A DNA stretch of 64,000 nt from CAZEBW01 sp964510205 (GCA_964510205.1 CAZEBW010000001.1:1-64000); one strand, 5' to 3'; positions 1-8,142 are shown, counted from the stretch's first letter. The notes: generated by a model from the sequence alone, not told the origin. Numbers and translations: made by a program.

Positions 1-1
1 T

Positions 2-163
2 CGCCTCCTGTCTGACCATCCCCTGCTGGCTTCCCACGGCCTCGCCCCGCCAAACATCAAGCACCATCGCCTCCCCGCCCCCGACCTGAGCTTCACCCGC
101 CCCAACCTGCCGTTTCTGGTCGAAGAAATCGAGCGCCAGGTGCTGCAACAGAGCGAAGTGTAA
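2..163 (+). CDS. C-terminal fragment of an unrecognised protein
   Basis: An open frame enters from the left edge of the window and stops at TAA 161-163, giving 53 residues ending in VLQQSEV. The frame contains no start, so the gene begins upstream. The fragment is rich in Pro and His and has no motif I can assign to a family. Its last 70 bases overlap, tail to tail, the annotated end of miaA on the opposite strand. One of the two C-termini may therefore be over-extended, although both frames are open. Confidence 0.4.
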   Translation, partial: RLLSDHPLLASHGLAPPNIKHHRLPAPDLSFTRPNLPFLVEEIERQVLQQSEV

Positions 164-1166
164 GGAACGAGGCCACAAGTCTCTCGATTTCCCCGTAAGC
201 ATCGCCGACGACATCAAACCAGCGGATGTTTTCGTCGTCCAGGCTGAACCAGTTGTACTGGTGGCGAACGAAGCGATGGGTGTGATGCTTGATGAGCTGG
301 ATGGCTTCCTCCAGGCTCACTTCGCCCCGCAGGTATCGGCCGATCTGCTGGTAGCCCAGGCCCGACATGGCCGGCAGGTCGTAGCTGTATCCCCGCTCCA
401 CCAACCCCCTGACCTCCTCCACCAGCCCACCCTCGATCATCCTGTCCACCCGCTGGTCAATGCGGCGGTAGAGCTCTTCACGCTCCAGGGTCAGGCCGAG
501 CTGCAGGATGCCATAGGGCGGCGGCTTTTTGCGCTGCAGCTCGGAGATGGGCTGGCCGGTCTCCAGGTAGACTTCCAGGGCGCGAACCACCCGCCGCACG
601 TTGCGGTAATCAATTCGCTGGGCAGCGGCTGGGTCCACCTCCCGCAAGCGGGCGTGGAGGGCCTCCGTCCCTTCGACCTCCGCCTGGCGATAGAGCTCGG
701 CCCGCAGCTCTTCGTTGGGCGGAACGCGGGGGATGCCCCATCCCTCCACCACCGCCGTCACGTATTGCCCCGTACCCCCGACCAGGAAAGGAACCTGGCC
801 TCGGGCCAGAACGTCGTCAATGGCCTGGTAGGCCAGTTCCTGGTATTGGGCCAGGGTGAATGCCTCGTTGGGGGCGGCCACGTCAATTAGATGATGGGGC
901 ACGAGCGCGCGCTCCTGCGGGGTGGGCTTGGCCGTGCCGATGTCCATGCCCCGATAGACCTGGCGGGAGTCGGCGGAGATGATCTCGCCGTCGAGCTCCT
1001 GGGCCAGGCCCAGCGACAGGCGCGTTTTCCCTACCGCCGTGGGGCCGACGATGATGATGAGGATTTCCGATTTGCGATTTTCGATTTCCGAATTTCTGAG
1101 CTGATGGTGCGCAAGGCCCATGCCTACCTTCTCCTGGCACGGAGAGGCTATCGCGTTCCCATGCAA
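93..1166 (-). CDS. miaA: tRNA dimethylallyltransferase MiaA
   Basis: Transfers a dimethylallyl group to N6 of A37 in tRNAs that read UNN codons; cytosolic. The P-loop GPTAVGKT (about residues 41-48) and the signature ADSRQVYRGMDIGTAKP (about 65-81) are diagnostic for the family. At 357 aa it is longer than typical MiaA (about 300) because of extra residues at both ends. About 38 residues precede the P-loop strand, and the segment just before it (1063-1094) is built from an AATCGGAAATCG-type dispersed repeat. An internal Met at 1121 is an alternative start, still upstream of the repeat. The last ~22 residues run antisense into the neighbouring gene. Family assignment is firm; the exact start is uncertain. 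Confidence 0.93.
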   Translation of the reverse strand: MHGNAIASPCQEKVGMGLAHHQLRNSEIENRKSEILIIIVGPTAVGKTRLSLGLAQELDGEIISADSRQVYRGMDIGTAKPTPQERALVPHHLIDVAAPNEAFTLAQYQELAYQAIDDVLARGQVPFLVGGTGQYVTAVVEGWGIPRVPPNEELRAELYRQAEVEGTEALHARLREVDPAAAQRIDYRNVRRVVRALEVYLETGQPISELQRKKPPPYGILQLGLTLEREELYRRIDQRVDRMIEGGLVEEVRGLVERGYSYDLPAMSGLGYQQIGRYLRGEVSLEEAIQLIKHHTHRFVRHQYNWFSLDDENIRWFDVVGDAYGEIERLVASFLTLRSVAAPGARFLRPETAGWGG

Positions 1167-1260
1167 GAGGACCTCAAGTCTCCCCCTTCAACCCACGCCG
1201 TCAGTGGCTTATGCACAGCCGAGGCCGCACGGGCATGAAGTGCCCGTGCTACGAAACAGC

Positions 1261-1277
1261 GCCCGATGAAATCGGGC
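1261..1277. repeat. Short perfect hairpin
   Basis: A 7-bp perfect stem (GCCCGAT / ATCGGGC) with a GAA loop lies in the gap upstream of miaA, followed by TTCT on the plus strand. No gene ends on the plus strand here, so a terminator role is doubtful. Confidence 0.4.
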
Positions 1278-1335
1278 TTCTCACCCAGGAACATTGAGGA
1301 AACCACCGTTCAAGGGTGATTTATCACCCGCTGTT

Positions 1336-1384
1336 CCGTAGCCCGACGATGCTAGTGCACTCAACTGGCATCGTCGGGCTACGG
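1336..1384. repeat. Long inverted repeat (about 21-bp stem)
   Basis: The arm CCGTAGCCCGACGATGC (1336-1352) is perfectly complementary to 1368-1384. The stem extends inward through one G-T pair and three Watson-Crick pairs to about 21 bp, leaving a loop of about 7 nt. It sits between the 3' end of the ABC ATPase gene and the 5' side of miaA, both on the minus strand. No T-run follows. It could be a REP-like element or a mRNA-stabilising hairpin. Confidence 0.6.
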
Positions 1385-1432
1385 GCGATTCCGAGCCACT
1401 TTCAGCGGCCTGAAAAGTTAGTGCCATTGGGC

Positions 1433-2554
1433 TCAGCTTAACCTACTCCCCGTCCGAGCATCAAACAAATGCAGCCGCTCCTCGTCGAAACGCAGCCACA
1501 CGGAATCGCCAGGCCGCACCGGCACCTCGACCCCTGCCCGGACGACGCAGACACCTCCATCAAGTCGGGTGCGAATGATCTGGACGCGCTGGGTCACCCG
1601 GGGCTGGATCTGCTCCACTCTGGCCCGCAGGAGGCCCTCCGCGCTGATGGCGATGTGCTCCGGGCGAACGCCCAGGATCACCTCCTGGCCGGGATGCAGC
1701 CTCGTTCTCAGGCGCGGCAGGAAGGGGAGGCTGAAGTCGGCGAAGCGCAGCGCCCCGTCCTCCACCCGCCCGCGGAAGAAGTTCATGGCCGGCGTGCCCA
1801 CGAAGCCAGCCACGAAGACGTTGACAGGCCAGTTGTAGATCTCCCCGTGGGTGCCCACTTGCTCGATGCGGCCCTCGTTCATCACCGCCAGGCGGTCGGA
1901 CAGGGCGATGGCCTCGGTTTGGTCGTGGGTGGCGTAGACGCTGGTGATGCGAAAACGCCGCAGCAGCTTCTTGATCTCCACTCTGGTCTGAACGCGGAGC
2001 TTGGCGTCCAAATTGGACAGAGGCTCGTCGAACAGGAAGACGCGGGGCTGGCGGATGATGCAGCGGCCCACTGCCACGCGCTGCTTCTCTCCGATGGATA
2101 GGGTGCTCGGCAGCCGGCCCAGCAGCTTGTCGAAGCCCAGGCCCATGATCTGGGAGGTGACCCGCACCCGCTCGGGGATTTCCTCCTCCCGCTGCTGCAC
2201 CACAAAGGGGAAGGCCAGGTTCTCCAGGGAGGTCAGGTGGGGATAGAGCGCGTAGCTCTGAAAGACCATGCCGATGTTGCGCTCCTTGGGCGACATCTTG
2301 GTCACGTCCTGACCGTCGAAATAGACCGCACCCTCGTCGGGCGCGATCAGCCCGGCGATGACTTTGAGCAGCGTGGTCTTGCCGCAGGCCGTGGGGCCGA
2401 TGAGGCCCAGGGTCTCGCCGTGGCGGACGAGCAGGTTGACCTGGTCCAGGGCCTTGATCGCGGCTTTATCGCCCAGGAGCCCCTTGATGCTGTCCAGAAC
2501 CGGGCCTTCTATCGGAAAGACTTTGGTCACGTTCTCCAAACGCACTTGTGTCAT
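1433..2554 (-). CDS. ABC transporter ATP-binding protein, MalK/UgpC-like
   Basis: Cytoplasmic ATPase of the carbohydrate-uptake type (CUT1/MalK): an N-terminal ABC domain followed by a C-terminal TOBE-like region containing GVRPEHIA. Visible motifs are Walker A GPTACGKT (53-60), Q-loop Q99, a signature reading LSIGEKQ (152-158) instead of LSGGQ, Walker B VFLFDEP (172-178) and H-loop H210. At 373 aa it matches the family. No permease or binding-protein gene is adjacent, so it may energise transporters encoded elsewhere, as shared MsmK/MalK-type ATPases do. Its start overlaps the stop of the yraN-like gene by 4 bp, indicating translational coupling. The substrate cannot be read from the sequence. 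Confidence 0.88.
   Translation of the reverse strand: MTQVRLENVTKVFPIEGPVLDSIKGLLGDKAAIKALDQVNLLVRHGETLGLIGPTACGKTTLLKVIAGLIAPDEGAVYFDGQDVTKMSPKERNIGMVFQSYALYPHLTSLENLAFPFVVQQREEEIPERVRVTSQIMGLGFDKLLGRLPSTLSIGEKQRVAVGRCIIRQPRVFLFDEPLSNLDAKLRVQTRVEIKKLLRRFRITSVYATHDQTEAIALSDRLAVMNEGRIEQVGTHGEIYNWPVNVFVAGFVGTPAMNFFRGRVEDGALRFADFSLPFLPRLRTRLHPGQEVILGVRPEHIAISAEGLLRARVEQIQPRVTQRVQIIRTRLDGGVCVVRAGVEVPVRPGDSVWLRFDEERLHLFDARTGSRLS
2479..2498. other. Short loop between Walker A strand and N-terminus of the ABC ATPase
   Basis: The N-terminal extension of the ATPase (residues ~14-34, EGPVLDSIKGLLGDKAAIKA) precedes the A-loop region and is longer than in MalK. It is not built from a repeat phrase found elsewhere here. 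Listed only because it is unusual for the family. Confidence 0.25.
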
Positions 2555-2928
2555 AGCAGCTCCCAGTCCGTCACCGCGTTCTTGATCAACTCTACCCGCC
2601 GCAGCTTGCCCCCAGGCGTCATCTCCACCGCCACTACGTCAATGCGCCAGTCGCCGTCCCAACGGTGCTCCTGCAGATAGGTCTGGGCGACCTCCACCAG
2701 CTTGGCCTGCTTGGCGGGCGTCACCGACTCCTCGGGCGTGCCGTACTTTCGGCCCCGCCGGGTGCGCACCTCGACGAAGGCCAGGCACTTGCCAGCCTGG
2801 GCCACGATGTCTATCTCGCCCACTGGGCAGCGCCAATTCCGCTCCCGCACCACGTAGCCCCGCTCTTCCAGATGGGCCGCCGCCAAGTCCTCGCCCCGCT
2901 GCCCCAGCTTCTTCCTAGCCCCTCTCAT
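2551..2928 (-). CDS. yraN: UPF0102 (YraN) family protein
   Basis: A 125-aa protein matching the whole length of the UPF0102/YraN family, a predicted PD-(D/E)XK nuclease fold of unknown physiological role. The core is visible as GEIDIVAQ followed by FVEVRTRRG, which carries the Asp and Glu expected for the nuclease-like site. The N-terminus has the typical GEDLAAAHLEERGY motif. It is the upstream gene of a pair with the ABC ATPase (ATGA overlap at 2551-2554). Family membership is clear; function is not known. Confidence 0.88.
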   Translation of the reverse strand: MRGARKKLGQRGEDLAAAHLEERGYVVRERNWRCPVGEIDIVAQAGKCLAFVEVRTRRGRKYGTPEESVTPAKQAKLVEVAQTYLQEHRWDGDWRIDVVAVEMTPGGKLRRVELIKNAVTDWELL

Positions 2929-2944
2929 CCACCACCCTCCCTCA

Positions 2945-2995
2945 TCTCACGTTTCACGGTTCACGTTTCACGTCTTCACGTTCCACGTTCCACCA
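2945..2995. repeat. CACGTTTCACG-type simple repeat
   Basis: Imperfect tandem units of ACGTTTCACG/ACGTTCCACG fill the gap between yraN and the amidohydrolase and run into the amidohydrolase 3' end. The same phrase recurs at 8099-8138, so it is a dispersed repeat of this genome. Confidence 0.6.
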
Positions 2996-4343
2996 TCCGC
3001 CGCGAAATCCGATTGTGACGGGCCACGATCTCCCCCAGGTCAACACCCACCAGGCGACCCTCCTCCACCACGATTCGACCGTTGATGACCGACAGGTCCA
3101 CGTTGATTGGCGCACAGAAGACCAGCGCGGCCAGCGGATCCTGCAAGGCGCCGGCGTATTCCAGCCTGTGGAGGTCAATGGCGATGAAATCGGCCGCCTG
3201 GCCCGGCGCCAGCGAACCGATGTCGTCGCGGCCCAGAACGGCGGCCCCGCCCAGGGTGGCCATCTCCAGGGCCTGCTGCGCGCTGAGCGCCCCCGCCCCC
3301 TTCTGCACCCGCTGCAACAGCATAGCCAGGCGCGCCTCGGCCAGCAGGTGGGAGCTGTCGTTGGACGCGCTGCCGTCCACCGCCAGGCTCACTTTGACGC
3401 CGGCGTCCAGCATCTCGCGAACGGGGGCGATCCCTGAGCCCAGCCGCATGTTGGAGCTGGGACAGTGGGCCACCCCGGTGCCGGTCTCGGCCAGCAGGTC
3501 AATCTCGTCCTCGCTGAGGTGGATGGCATGGACGTAGGAGACGTCAGGACCCACCCAGCCCAACTGCTGCATGTATTCCACCGGTCGGCAGCCGAATTTG
3601 TCCAGGCAAAAGCTCTCCTCGTCCAGAGTCTCGGCCACGTGGGTGTGGAGGTGCAGGCCGTGGCGCCGAGCCAGGGCCGCCGACTCGCGCATCAGCTCCG
3701 GCGTCACCGAGAAGGGGGAACAGGGGGCCAGCACGATGCGGCCCATCGAATAGGGCGCGGGGTCGTGGTGTTTTTCGATGACGCGCTGGCAGTCGGCCAG
3801 GATGTCGTCTTCGCTTTGGACGACGCGGTCGGGCGGCAGCCCCCCCTGCGACTGGCCCAGCGACATGCTGCCCCGACTGGGATGGAAGCGGATGCCCAGC
3901 TCGCGGGCGGCGCGGATCTCGTCGTCCAGCGAGACGTCGTTGGGAAAGAGATACAAGTGATCGGTGGTGGTGGTGCAGCCGGAGAGAATGAGCTCAGCCA
4001 AGCCCACCAGTGCGCTGACGTAAACGGCTTCCCCGCTGAGCTCCGCCCAAATGGGATACAGGCTGCGCAGCCAATCGAACAGCTCCACGTCTTGCACGGC
4101 GGCCAGGGCGCGGGTCAGAGTCTGGTAGAGGTGGTGGTGGGTGTTCACCAGCCCCGGCAGCACGATCATGCCCGAAGCATCAATAACCCGATCGGCCTCC
4201 TGGGGCAGTTCCGAAGCGTCAGCCGTGGATCCCACCGCCTCAATGACGTTATCCCGCACCCAGAGGCCGCCGTCCTCGATGCGCCGCCTCTCCCCATCCA
4301 TAGTGACCAGCAAGTCCGCGTTCTTCACCAGCAAAGTAGACAT
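2976..4343 (-). CDS. 8-oxoguanine deaminase-like amidohydrolase
   Basis: Metal-dependent amidohydrolase of the aminohydrolase branch (8-oxoguanine deaminase, hydroxyatrazine hydrolase and related enzymes). It probably deaminates an oxidised or aminated purine in the cytosol. Metal-binding motifs are visible: HHH after GLVNT (about 69-71), HTHVAE, YVHAIHLSEDE and SLAVDGSASND. The segment RGSMSLGQSQGGLPPD is typical of the 8-oxoguanine deaminase subgroup. I place the start at 4343 (MSTLLVKNADLL, 455 aa). An upstream in-frame ATG at 4406 would add 21 basic residues encoded by a dispersed CGAGGCGA repeat, and it lies at the predicted transcription start. Substrate is inferred by similarity only. 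Confidence 0.8.
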   Translation of the reverse strand: MSTLLVKNADLLVTMDGERRRIEDGGLWVRDNVIEAVGSTADASELPQEADRVIDASGMIVLPGLVNTHHHLYQTLTRALAAVQDVELFDWLRSLYPIWAELSGEAVYVSALVGLAELILSGCTTTTDHLYLFPNDVSLDDEIRAARELGIRFHPSRGSMSLGQSQGGLPPDRVVQSEDDILADCQRVIEKHHDPAPYSMGRIVLAPCSPFSVTPELMRESAALARRHGLHLHTHVAETLDEESFCLDKFGCRPVEYMQQLGWVGPDVSYVHAIHLSEDEIDLLAETGTGVAHCPSSNMRLGSGIAPVREMLDAGVKVSLAVDGSASNDSSHLLAEARLAMLLQRVQKGAGALSAQQALEMATLGGAAVLGRDDIGSLAPGQAADFIAIDLHRLEYAGALQDPLAALVFCAPINVDLSVINGRIVVEEGRLVGVDLGEIVARHNRISRRMVERGT

Positions 4344-4365
4344 CAGTGATTTCCTCCTCCGACGA

Positions 4366-4405
4366 TTCCCTCGTCGCCCCGTCGCCTCATCGCCTCGTCG
4401 CCTCA
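4366..4405. repeat. GAGGCGACGAGGCGA-type simple repeat
   Basis: Tandem CGTCGCCTCAT/CGTCGCCTCAC units lie in the leader of the amidohydrolase gene. The same phrase, on the other strand, occurs at 33757-33800. This is another member of the dispersed simple-repeat set. Confidence 0.55.
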
Positions 4406-4412
4406 CTCCGTA

Positions 4413-4441
4413 AGTATATCACAAGCTCGCACGGCATGCAA
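4413..4441 (-). promoter_or_regulatory. Sigma-70-type promoter for the amidohydrolase
   Basis: On the minus strand, TTGCAT (4441-4436), a 17-bp spacer and TATACT (4418-4413) form a good -35/-10 pair. Transcription would start near 4406, about 60 nt upstream of the chosen start at 4343. This is why the longer reading frame starting at 4406 was not used. Confidence 0.6.
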
Positions 4442-4466
4442 AAACGGGTCAGCGTGACAGTTGCCC

Positions 4467-4500
4467 AGACCTTTAGGGTTTCCGGAAACCCTAAAGGTCT
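4467..4500. repeat. 34-bp perfect palindrome, AGACC family
   Basis: AGACCTTTAGGGTTTCC followed directly by its exact reverse complement, then TTTT on the plus strand. The same design (AGACCCTTGGGGTTT...) recurs at 7801-7833 and 63407-63440. Here it lies between two divergent promoters, where an intrinsic terminator for either flanking gene makes little sense. A mobile palindromic repeat is therefore more likely. Confidence 0.7.
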
Positions 4501-4511
4501 TTTCACGGCGT

Positions 4512-4540
4512 TTGACGTTTGCCCTTTTTTATGGTACACT
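4512..4540 (+). promoter_or_regulatory. Sigma-70-type promoter for the fba-fbp-pfk operon
   Basis: TTGACG (4512-4517), a 17-bp spacer and TACACT (4535-4540) precede fba by about 90 nt. It is divergent from the amidohydrolase promoter. Confidence 0.6.
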
Positions 4541-4632
4541 GAATATGGTTCGGCGGAAGTAGGGGCTATCTTTGATGCGTCCACTTCCCATCGGTCGAGA
4601 TTCGAGTCCTAGAAACGGAAAGGTGACAGCAA

Positions 4633-5556
4633 ATGCCATTAGTAACCAGCAAGGAAATCCTACAGTTCGCTTTGGAAGAGCGCTTCGCCGTGGGGGCTTT
4701 CAATGCCAACAACATGGAAATGGTGCAGGCCATCGTGGAGACCGCCCAAGAGGAGCGCGCGCCGGTCATCCTGCAGGTCAGCCAGGGAGCGATTCGCTAC
4801 GCCGGCCTGGATTTTGCAGCCGGCATGGTGAAGATCGCTGCTGCCCAGGTGGACGTCCCCGTGGTTCTCCACCTGGACCACGGCACCAGTTTCGAGCAGA
4901 ATGTGCTGTGTCTGCGCGCGGGCTTCACCTCCCTGATGTTTGACGGCTCTAAGCTGCCTTACGAGGAAAACGTGGCCATCAGCCGCAGGGTCTGCGAAAT
5001 CGCTCACGTCGTCGGCGTCCCTGTCGAGGCGGAGTTGGGCTGCGTGCTCCAGTCCACGGACGATGTGACGCCCAAAGAGGTGGAAGCGGCCATGACGGAC
5101 CCCGATCAGGCGAAAGAGTTCATTGATCTGACCGGGGCCGATTCTCTGGCGGTGGCCTGTGGCTCGGTTCATGCCATGAAGGCGCGCGAGGCCACCCTGG
5201 ACATCCCGCGTATTGAGGCCATCCGCCGGAAAGCTGGGGTGCCGCTGGTGTTGCACGGCTCGTCGGGCGTCCGACACGACAGCGTGGTCGAAGCTATCGA
5301 GCACGGCATCTGCAAGGTCAACGTGGCCACTTATCTCAATCAGGCTTTCGTGCGCGGCATGAGAGAGGGGTTCGAGAGACATCCCGCTGAAGTGGATCCC
5401 CGTAAATACCTGGCCATCTCTCGCGAGAACACCAAAGAAGCGGTGCGGGAGAAGATCCGCCTGTTCAAGAGCAACGGCCGCGTTGATTCCAGCGGCGGTT
5501 TCAAGAGTCCGCCCAGGCAGTACCGCAGTGCAGAGCTTGGGGGGAGTGAAGAGTAA
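4633..5556 (+). CDS. fba: Class II fructose-bisphosphate aldolase
   Basis: Zinc-dependent aldolase interconverting fructose 1,6-bisphosphate with dihydroxyacetone phosphate and glyceraldehyde 3-phosphate (or a tagatose/ketose-bisphosphate relative); cytosolic. The metal motif HLDHG (80-84), the EAELG segment (about 132-136) and LHGSSGV near the C-terminus are family hallmarks. At 307 aa it is about 20 residues longer than the usual ~285, owing to a polar tail ending in SAELGGSEE. An RBS-like GAAAGG precedes the ATG. It is the first gene of an operon with fbp (39-bp gap) and a phosphofructokinase, which supports the fructose-bisphosphate assignment over tagatose-bisphosphate. Confidence 0.9.
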   Translation: MPLVTSKEILQFALEERFAVGAFNANNMEMVQAIVETAQEERAPVILQVSQGAIRYAGLDFAAGMVKIAAAQVDVPVVLHLDHGTSFEQNVLCLRAGFTSLMFDGSKLPYEENVAISRRVCEIAHVVGVPVEAELGCVLQSTDDVTPKEVEAAMTDPDQAKEFIDLTGADSLAVACGSVHAMKAREATLDIPRIEAIRRKAGVPLVLHGSSGVRHDSVVEAIEHGICKVNVATYLNQAFVRGMREGFERHPAEVDPRKYLAISRENTKEAVREKIRLFKSNGRVDSSGGFKSPPRQYRSAELGGSEE

Positions 5557-5595
5557 AACCTGTGATGAGAGAGCATCCTCAACGAGGAGGGAGCT

Positions 5596-6609
5596 ATGAC
5601 TGCAACGATCGTTACCATTGAGCGCCACATCCTGGAGCAGGAGCGGAGCTTTCCGGAAGCGACGGGCGAGTTCACTAACCTGCTGTACGACATCGCTCTA
5701 GCAGCCAAGATCATCGTCCGTGAGGTGAGCAAAGCGGGCCTGGTGGAGATCTTGGGCCTCACGGGCGAAGAGAACGTCCAGGGCGAGCAGGTGATGAAGC
5801 TGGACGTGTTCGCCAACGAGACCATCGTGCGCATGAACGACCACACCGGACGGCTGTGCGTCATGGCCTCGGAGGAGATCCCCGACATTATCCCCATCCC
5901 TGAGCGGTTTCCTACGGGCAATTACGTGCTCGTCTTTGATCCGCTGGATGGCTCGTCCAATATTGACGTCAACGCCAGCGTGGGCACGATCTTCTCCATC
6001 CACCGCAAGGTCTCAGACGGACCACGGGGCTCGCTGGAAGATTGTCTGCAGCCCGGCTACAAACAGGCCGCCGCCGGCTATATCATCTATGGCTCCAGCA
6101 CGATGATGGTCTACACCAGCGGTCAGGGAGTGCATGGCTTCACCCTGGACCCCAGCATGGGCGAGTTTCTGCTCTCTCACCCCAACATCCGCATCCCGCC
6201 GCAGGGCAAGTACTACAGCGTCAACGAGGGCAACTGTCATTACTGGAGCGAGGGGGTTCGCCGCTACGTGGACCACCTGAAGACGTCCGAAACGGCGACC
6301 GGTCATCCCTATTCGGCGCGCTACATCGGCACGCTGGTGGCGGACTTTCACCGCAACCTGCTGGCGGGCGGCATCTTCATGTATCCGGCCGACAGCAAGG
6401 ATCCCCAGAAGCCGCACGGCAAGCTTCGCTTGCTCTACGAGGCGGCGCCGATGGCCTTCATCGTCGAACAGGCTGGCGGGCGCGCCTCCGACGGCGCGCG
6501 GGACATCATGCAGATACAGCCCGAGTCGCTGCACCAGCGGGCGCCGCTGTTCATCGGCAGTCGGGAAGACGTGGACGAAGCCGAGCGGTTCATCCGCGAG
6601 TTTGGATAG
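5596..6609 (+). CDS. fbp: Fructose-1,6-bisphosphatase class I
   Basis: Hydrolyses fructose 1,6-bisphosphate to fructose 6-phosphate in gluconeogenesis or a pentose-regenerating cycle. The metal-binding core is intact: EE at 93-94 and DPLDGSSN at 115-122. The middle and C-terminal regions (SARYIGTLVADFHRNLL, GGIFMYPAD, KLRLLYEAAPMAFIVEQAGG) are textbook class I FBPase. The length of 337 aa is normal. GAGGAGGGAGCT lies just before the ATG as a strong ribosome site. It is sandwiched between aldolase and a phosphofructokinase on one transcript, so both directions of the fructose-phosphate/bisphosphate step are encoded together. Confidence 0.97.
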   Translation: MTATIVTIERHILEQERSFPEATGEFTNLLYDIALAAKIIVREVSKAGLVEILGLTGEENVQGEQVMKLDVFANETIVRMNDHTGRLCVMASEEIPDIIPIPERFPTGNYVLVFDPLDGSSNIDVNASVGTIFSIHRKVSDGPRGSLEDCLQPGYKQAAAGYIIYGSSTMMVYTSGQGVHGFTLDPSMGEFLLSHPNIRIPPQGKYYSVNEGNCHYWSEGVRRYVDHLKTSETATGHPYSARYIGTLVADFHRNLLAGGIFMYPADSKDPQKPHGKLRLLYEAAPMAFIVEQAGGRASDGARDIMQIQPESLHQRAPLFIGSREDVDEAERFIREFG

Positions 6610-6632
6610 ATCAGACTAACAGGAGGAAATTG

Positions 6633-7793
6633 ATGAGAATTGGAATTCTAACTGGCGGCGGGGATGTTCCCGGTCTAAACCCCGCCATCAAGACAGTGGC
6701 CTATCGGGGCGAGAATGAAGGCGACGAAGTAATCGGCATTCGGCGCGGCTGGATGGGTTTGCTGCACTATAACCCAGACGATCCGGAGAGTCACGAGACT
6801 TTTATTCTCCCTCTGAACAAGGCCAACACACGCACCATTGACCGCACCGGGGGCACTTTTTTGCATACCTCACGGGTCAACCCCAGCCGTGTGCTGCCGG
6901 GGAAAGCCCCTGCCTTCTTGAAGCCAGAGGAACAAGAGCCCGACGAGGAGGGGTTCCTGGACTTCACCTCCCATGTGCTCAACAACCTGGAACACTTGGG
7001 AATTGACGTGTTGATCCCCATCGGCGGCGACGACACACTGGGGTATGCCGCGCGGCTCTACCGTGAGGGGTTCCCCATCGTGTCCATCCCCAAGACGATG
7101 GATAACGACGTCTTCGGAACCGATTTCTGTATTGGGTTTTCCACCGCCGTCACCCGCAGTGTCGGTTTCATCCATCAACTGCGCAGCACCGCTGGCTCCC
7201 ACGAACGCATCGGCGTCGTCGAGCTGTTTGGCCGCCACTGTGGAGAGACTTCCCTCATTTCCGCCTATCTGGCGGGCGTGGATCGAGCTATCATCTCCGA
7301 GGTGCCTTTCGACATCGAGAGACTGGCCGATCTGTTGATGAAGGACAAGCGCGCCAACCCCAGCCATTACGTGATGATGACCATCTCCGAGGGGGCCAAG
7401 ATCTTAGGTGGGGACATTGTCATTAAGAAGGACAAAGCTGATCCTTACGGACACAAGAAGCTGGGCGGCATCGGCGCCGTGACCGCGGACCGACTGGAGA
7501 AGATTACGGGGGAGAAGACAATGATTCAGGAAGTCGCCTACCTCATGCGCTCTGGGCAGCCGGATGCTTTGGACGTCATGGTCGCCGTCACCTACGCCAA
7601 CATCGCCGTGGACCTGATCATGACCAAGAGGTATGGGCGCATGGTGGCCCTGCGCGATGGGCGTTACACCGACGTGACCGCAGAGTCGCCTATCCTGGGG
7701 GTCAAGACGGTGGACGTGCGCGCCCTGTACGACGTTGAAGAGTACCGGCCCAAGGTCTGGCACGCCCACGGCAAGCCCATGTTCCTGTACTAG
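6633..7793 (+). CDS. 6-phosphofructokinase, PPi-type active-site residues
   Basis: Phosphofructokinase of the PfkA superfamily, 386 aa. The start at 6633 follows AGGAGGAAATTG and opens with the conserved MRIGILTGGGDVPGLN; the longer upstream frame is only a shadow of fbp. Two diagnostic positions point to pyrophosphate rather than ATP as phosphoryl donor. The loop reads GGDD (131-134), where ATP enzymes have GGDG. PKTMDND (153-159) has Lys where typical ATP enzymes have Gly. Such enzymes are reversible, so this gene with fba and fbp could serve both glycolysis and gluconeogenesis. The donor assignment is inferred from these residues and is not proven. Confidence 0.9.
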   Translation: MRIGILTGGGDVPGLNPAIKTVAYRGENEGDEVIGIRRGWMGLLHYNPDDPESHETFILPLNKANTRTIDRTGGTFLHTSRVNPSRVLPGKAPAFLKPEEQEPDEEGFLDFTSHVLNNLEHLGIDVLIPIGGDDTLGYAARLYREGFPIVSIPKTMDNDVFGTDFCIGFSTAVTRSVGFIHQLRSTAGSHERIGVVELFGRHCGETSLISAYLAGVDRAIISEVPFDIERLADLLMKDKRANPSHYVMMTISEGAKILGGDIVIKKDKADPYGHKKLGGIGAVTADRLEKITGEKTMIQEVAYLMRSGQPDALDVMVAVTYANIAVDLIMTKRYGRMVALRDGRYTDVTAESPILGVKTVDVRALYDVEEYRPKVWHAHGKPMFLY

Positions 7794-7800
7794 CAAGTTT

Positions 7801-7833
7801 AGACCCTTGGGGTTTCCAAAACCCCAAGGGTCT
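7801..7833 (+). terminator. Palindrome of the AGACCC family, at the operon end
   Basis: AGACCCTTGGGGTTTCC... pairs with ...AAAACCCCAAGGGTCT in a stem of about 15 bp, 8 bp after the phosphofructokinase stop. It belongs to the same repeat family as 4467-4500 and 63407-63440. Its position suits transcription termination, but no T-run follows directly. Confidence 0.55.
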
Positions 7834-7847
7834 CACGTAATGATGAA

Positions 7848-7890
7848 AACGCTCGGAGGGCCTGTACGCCTCCGAGCGTTTCTGTTTTCA
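7848..7890 (+). terminator. Intrinsic terminator-like hairpin
   Basis: AACGCTCGGAGG pairs perfectly with CCTCCGAGCGTT around a short loop, followed by TCTGTTTT. This is the better intrinsic terminator candidate for the fba-fbp-pfk operon. Confidence 0.6.
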
Positions 7891-7918
7891 TAGCATCATC
7901 GCAACTACTCAGCCATCG

Positions 7919-8047
7919 TGTCATTGCGAGCGCTTTTTGTGAAGCAATCCCCAGTCTCAGCAACGATGCTATCTGCTCTGCATTGTTGCTTGGGGATTGC
8001 GCCGTTTCCACTTCCAAGTTCGGCGCAAACTGCGCCCTCGCAATGAC
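7919..8047. repeat. CATTGCGAG dispersed element
   Basis: Begins GTCATTGCGAGCG...GAAGCAATCC and ends with the inverted ...CTCGCAATGAC. The right part (ATTGCGCCGTTTCCACTTCC onward) is almost identical to 11925-11975. Related elements lie at 55622-55724 and 59204-59284. Together with a CACGTTTCACG repeat (8099-8138) it occupies most of the pfk-serS gap, which holds no gene. Confidence 0.7.
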
Positions 8048-8098
8048 AGGCTGAGCAATTACGCATCATCAAGCAAATTGGACCTGCTGGCAGGGATT

Positions 8099-8138
8099 CA
8101 CGCTTCACGTTTGACGTTTCACGTTTCACGTTTCACGC
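8099..8138. repeat. CACGTTTCACG-type simple repeat
   Basis: CGTTTGACGTTTCACGTTTCACGTTTCACG directly downstream of serS. The same phrase family is found at 2945-2995. Confidence 0.6.
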
Positions 8139-8142
8139 CATC

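Noticed and set aside
261..890. Plus-strand open frame antisense to miaA
   Set aside because: Typical antisense shadow in GC-rich DNA; no family features and complementary to a clear gene.
6042..6632. A 197-residue N-terminal extension of the phosphofructokinase
   Set aside because: It is the shadow of fbp in another frame. The true start at 6633 has AGGAGG and the conserved MRIGILTGGG.
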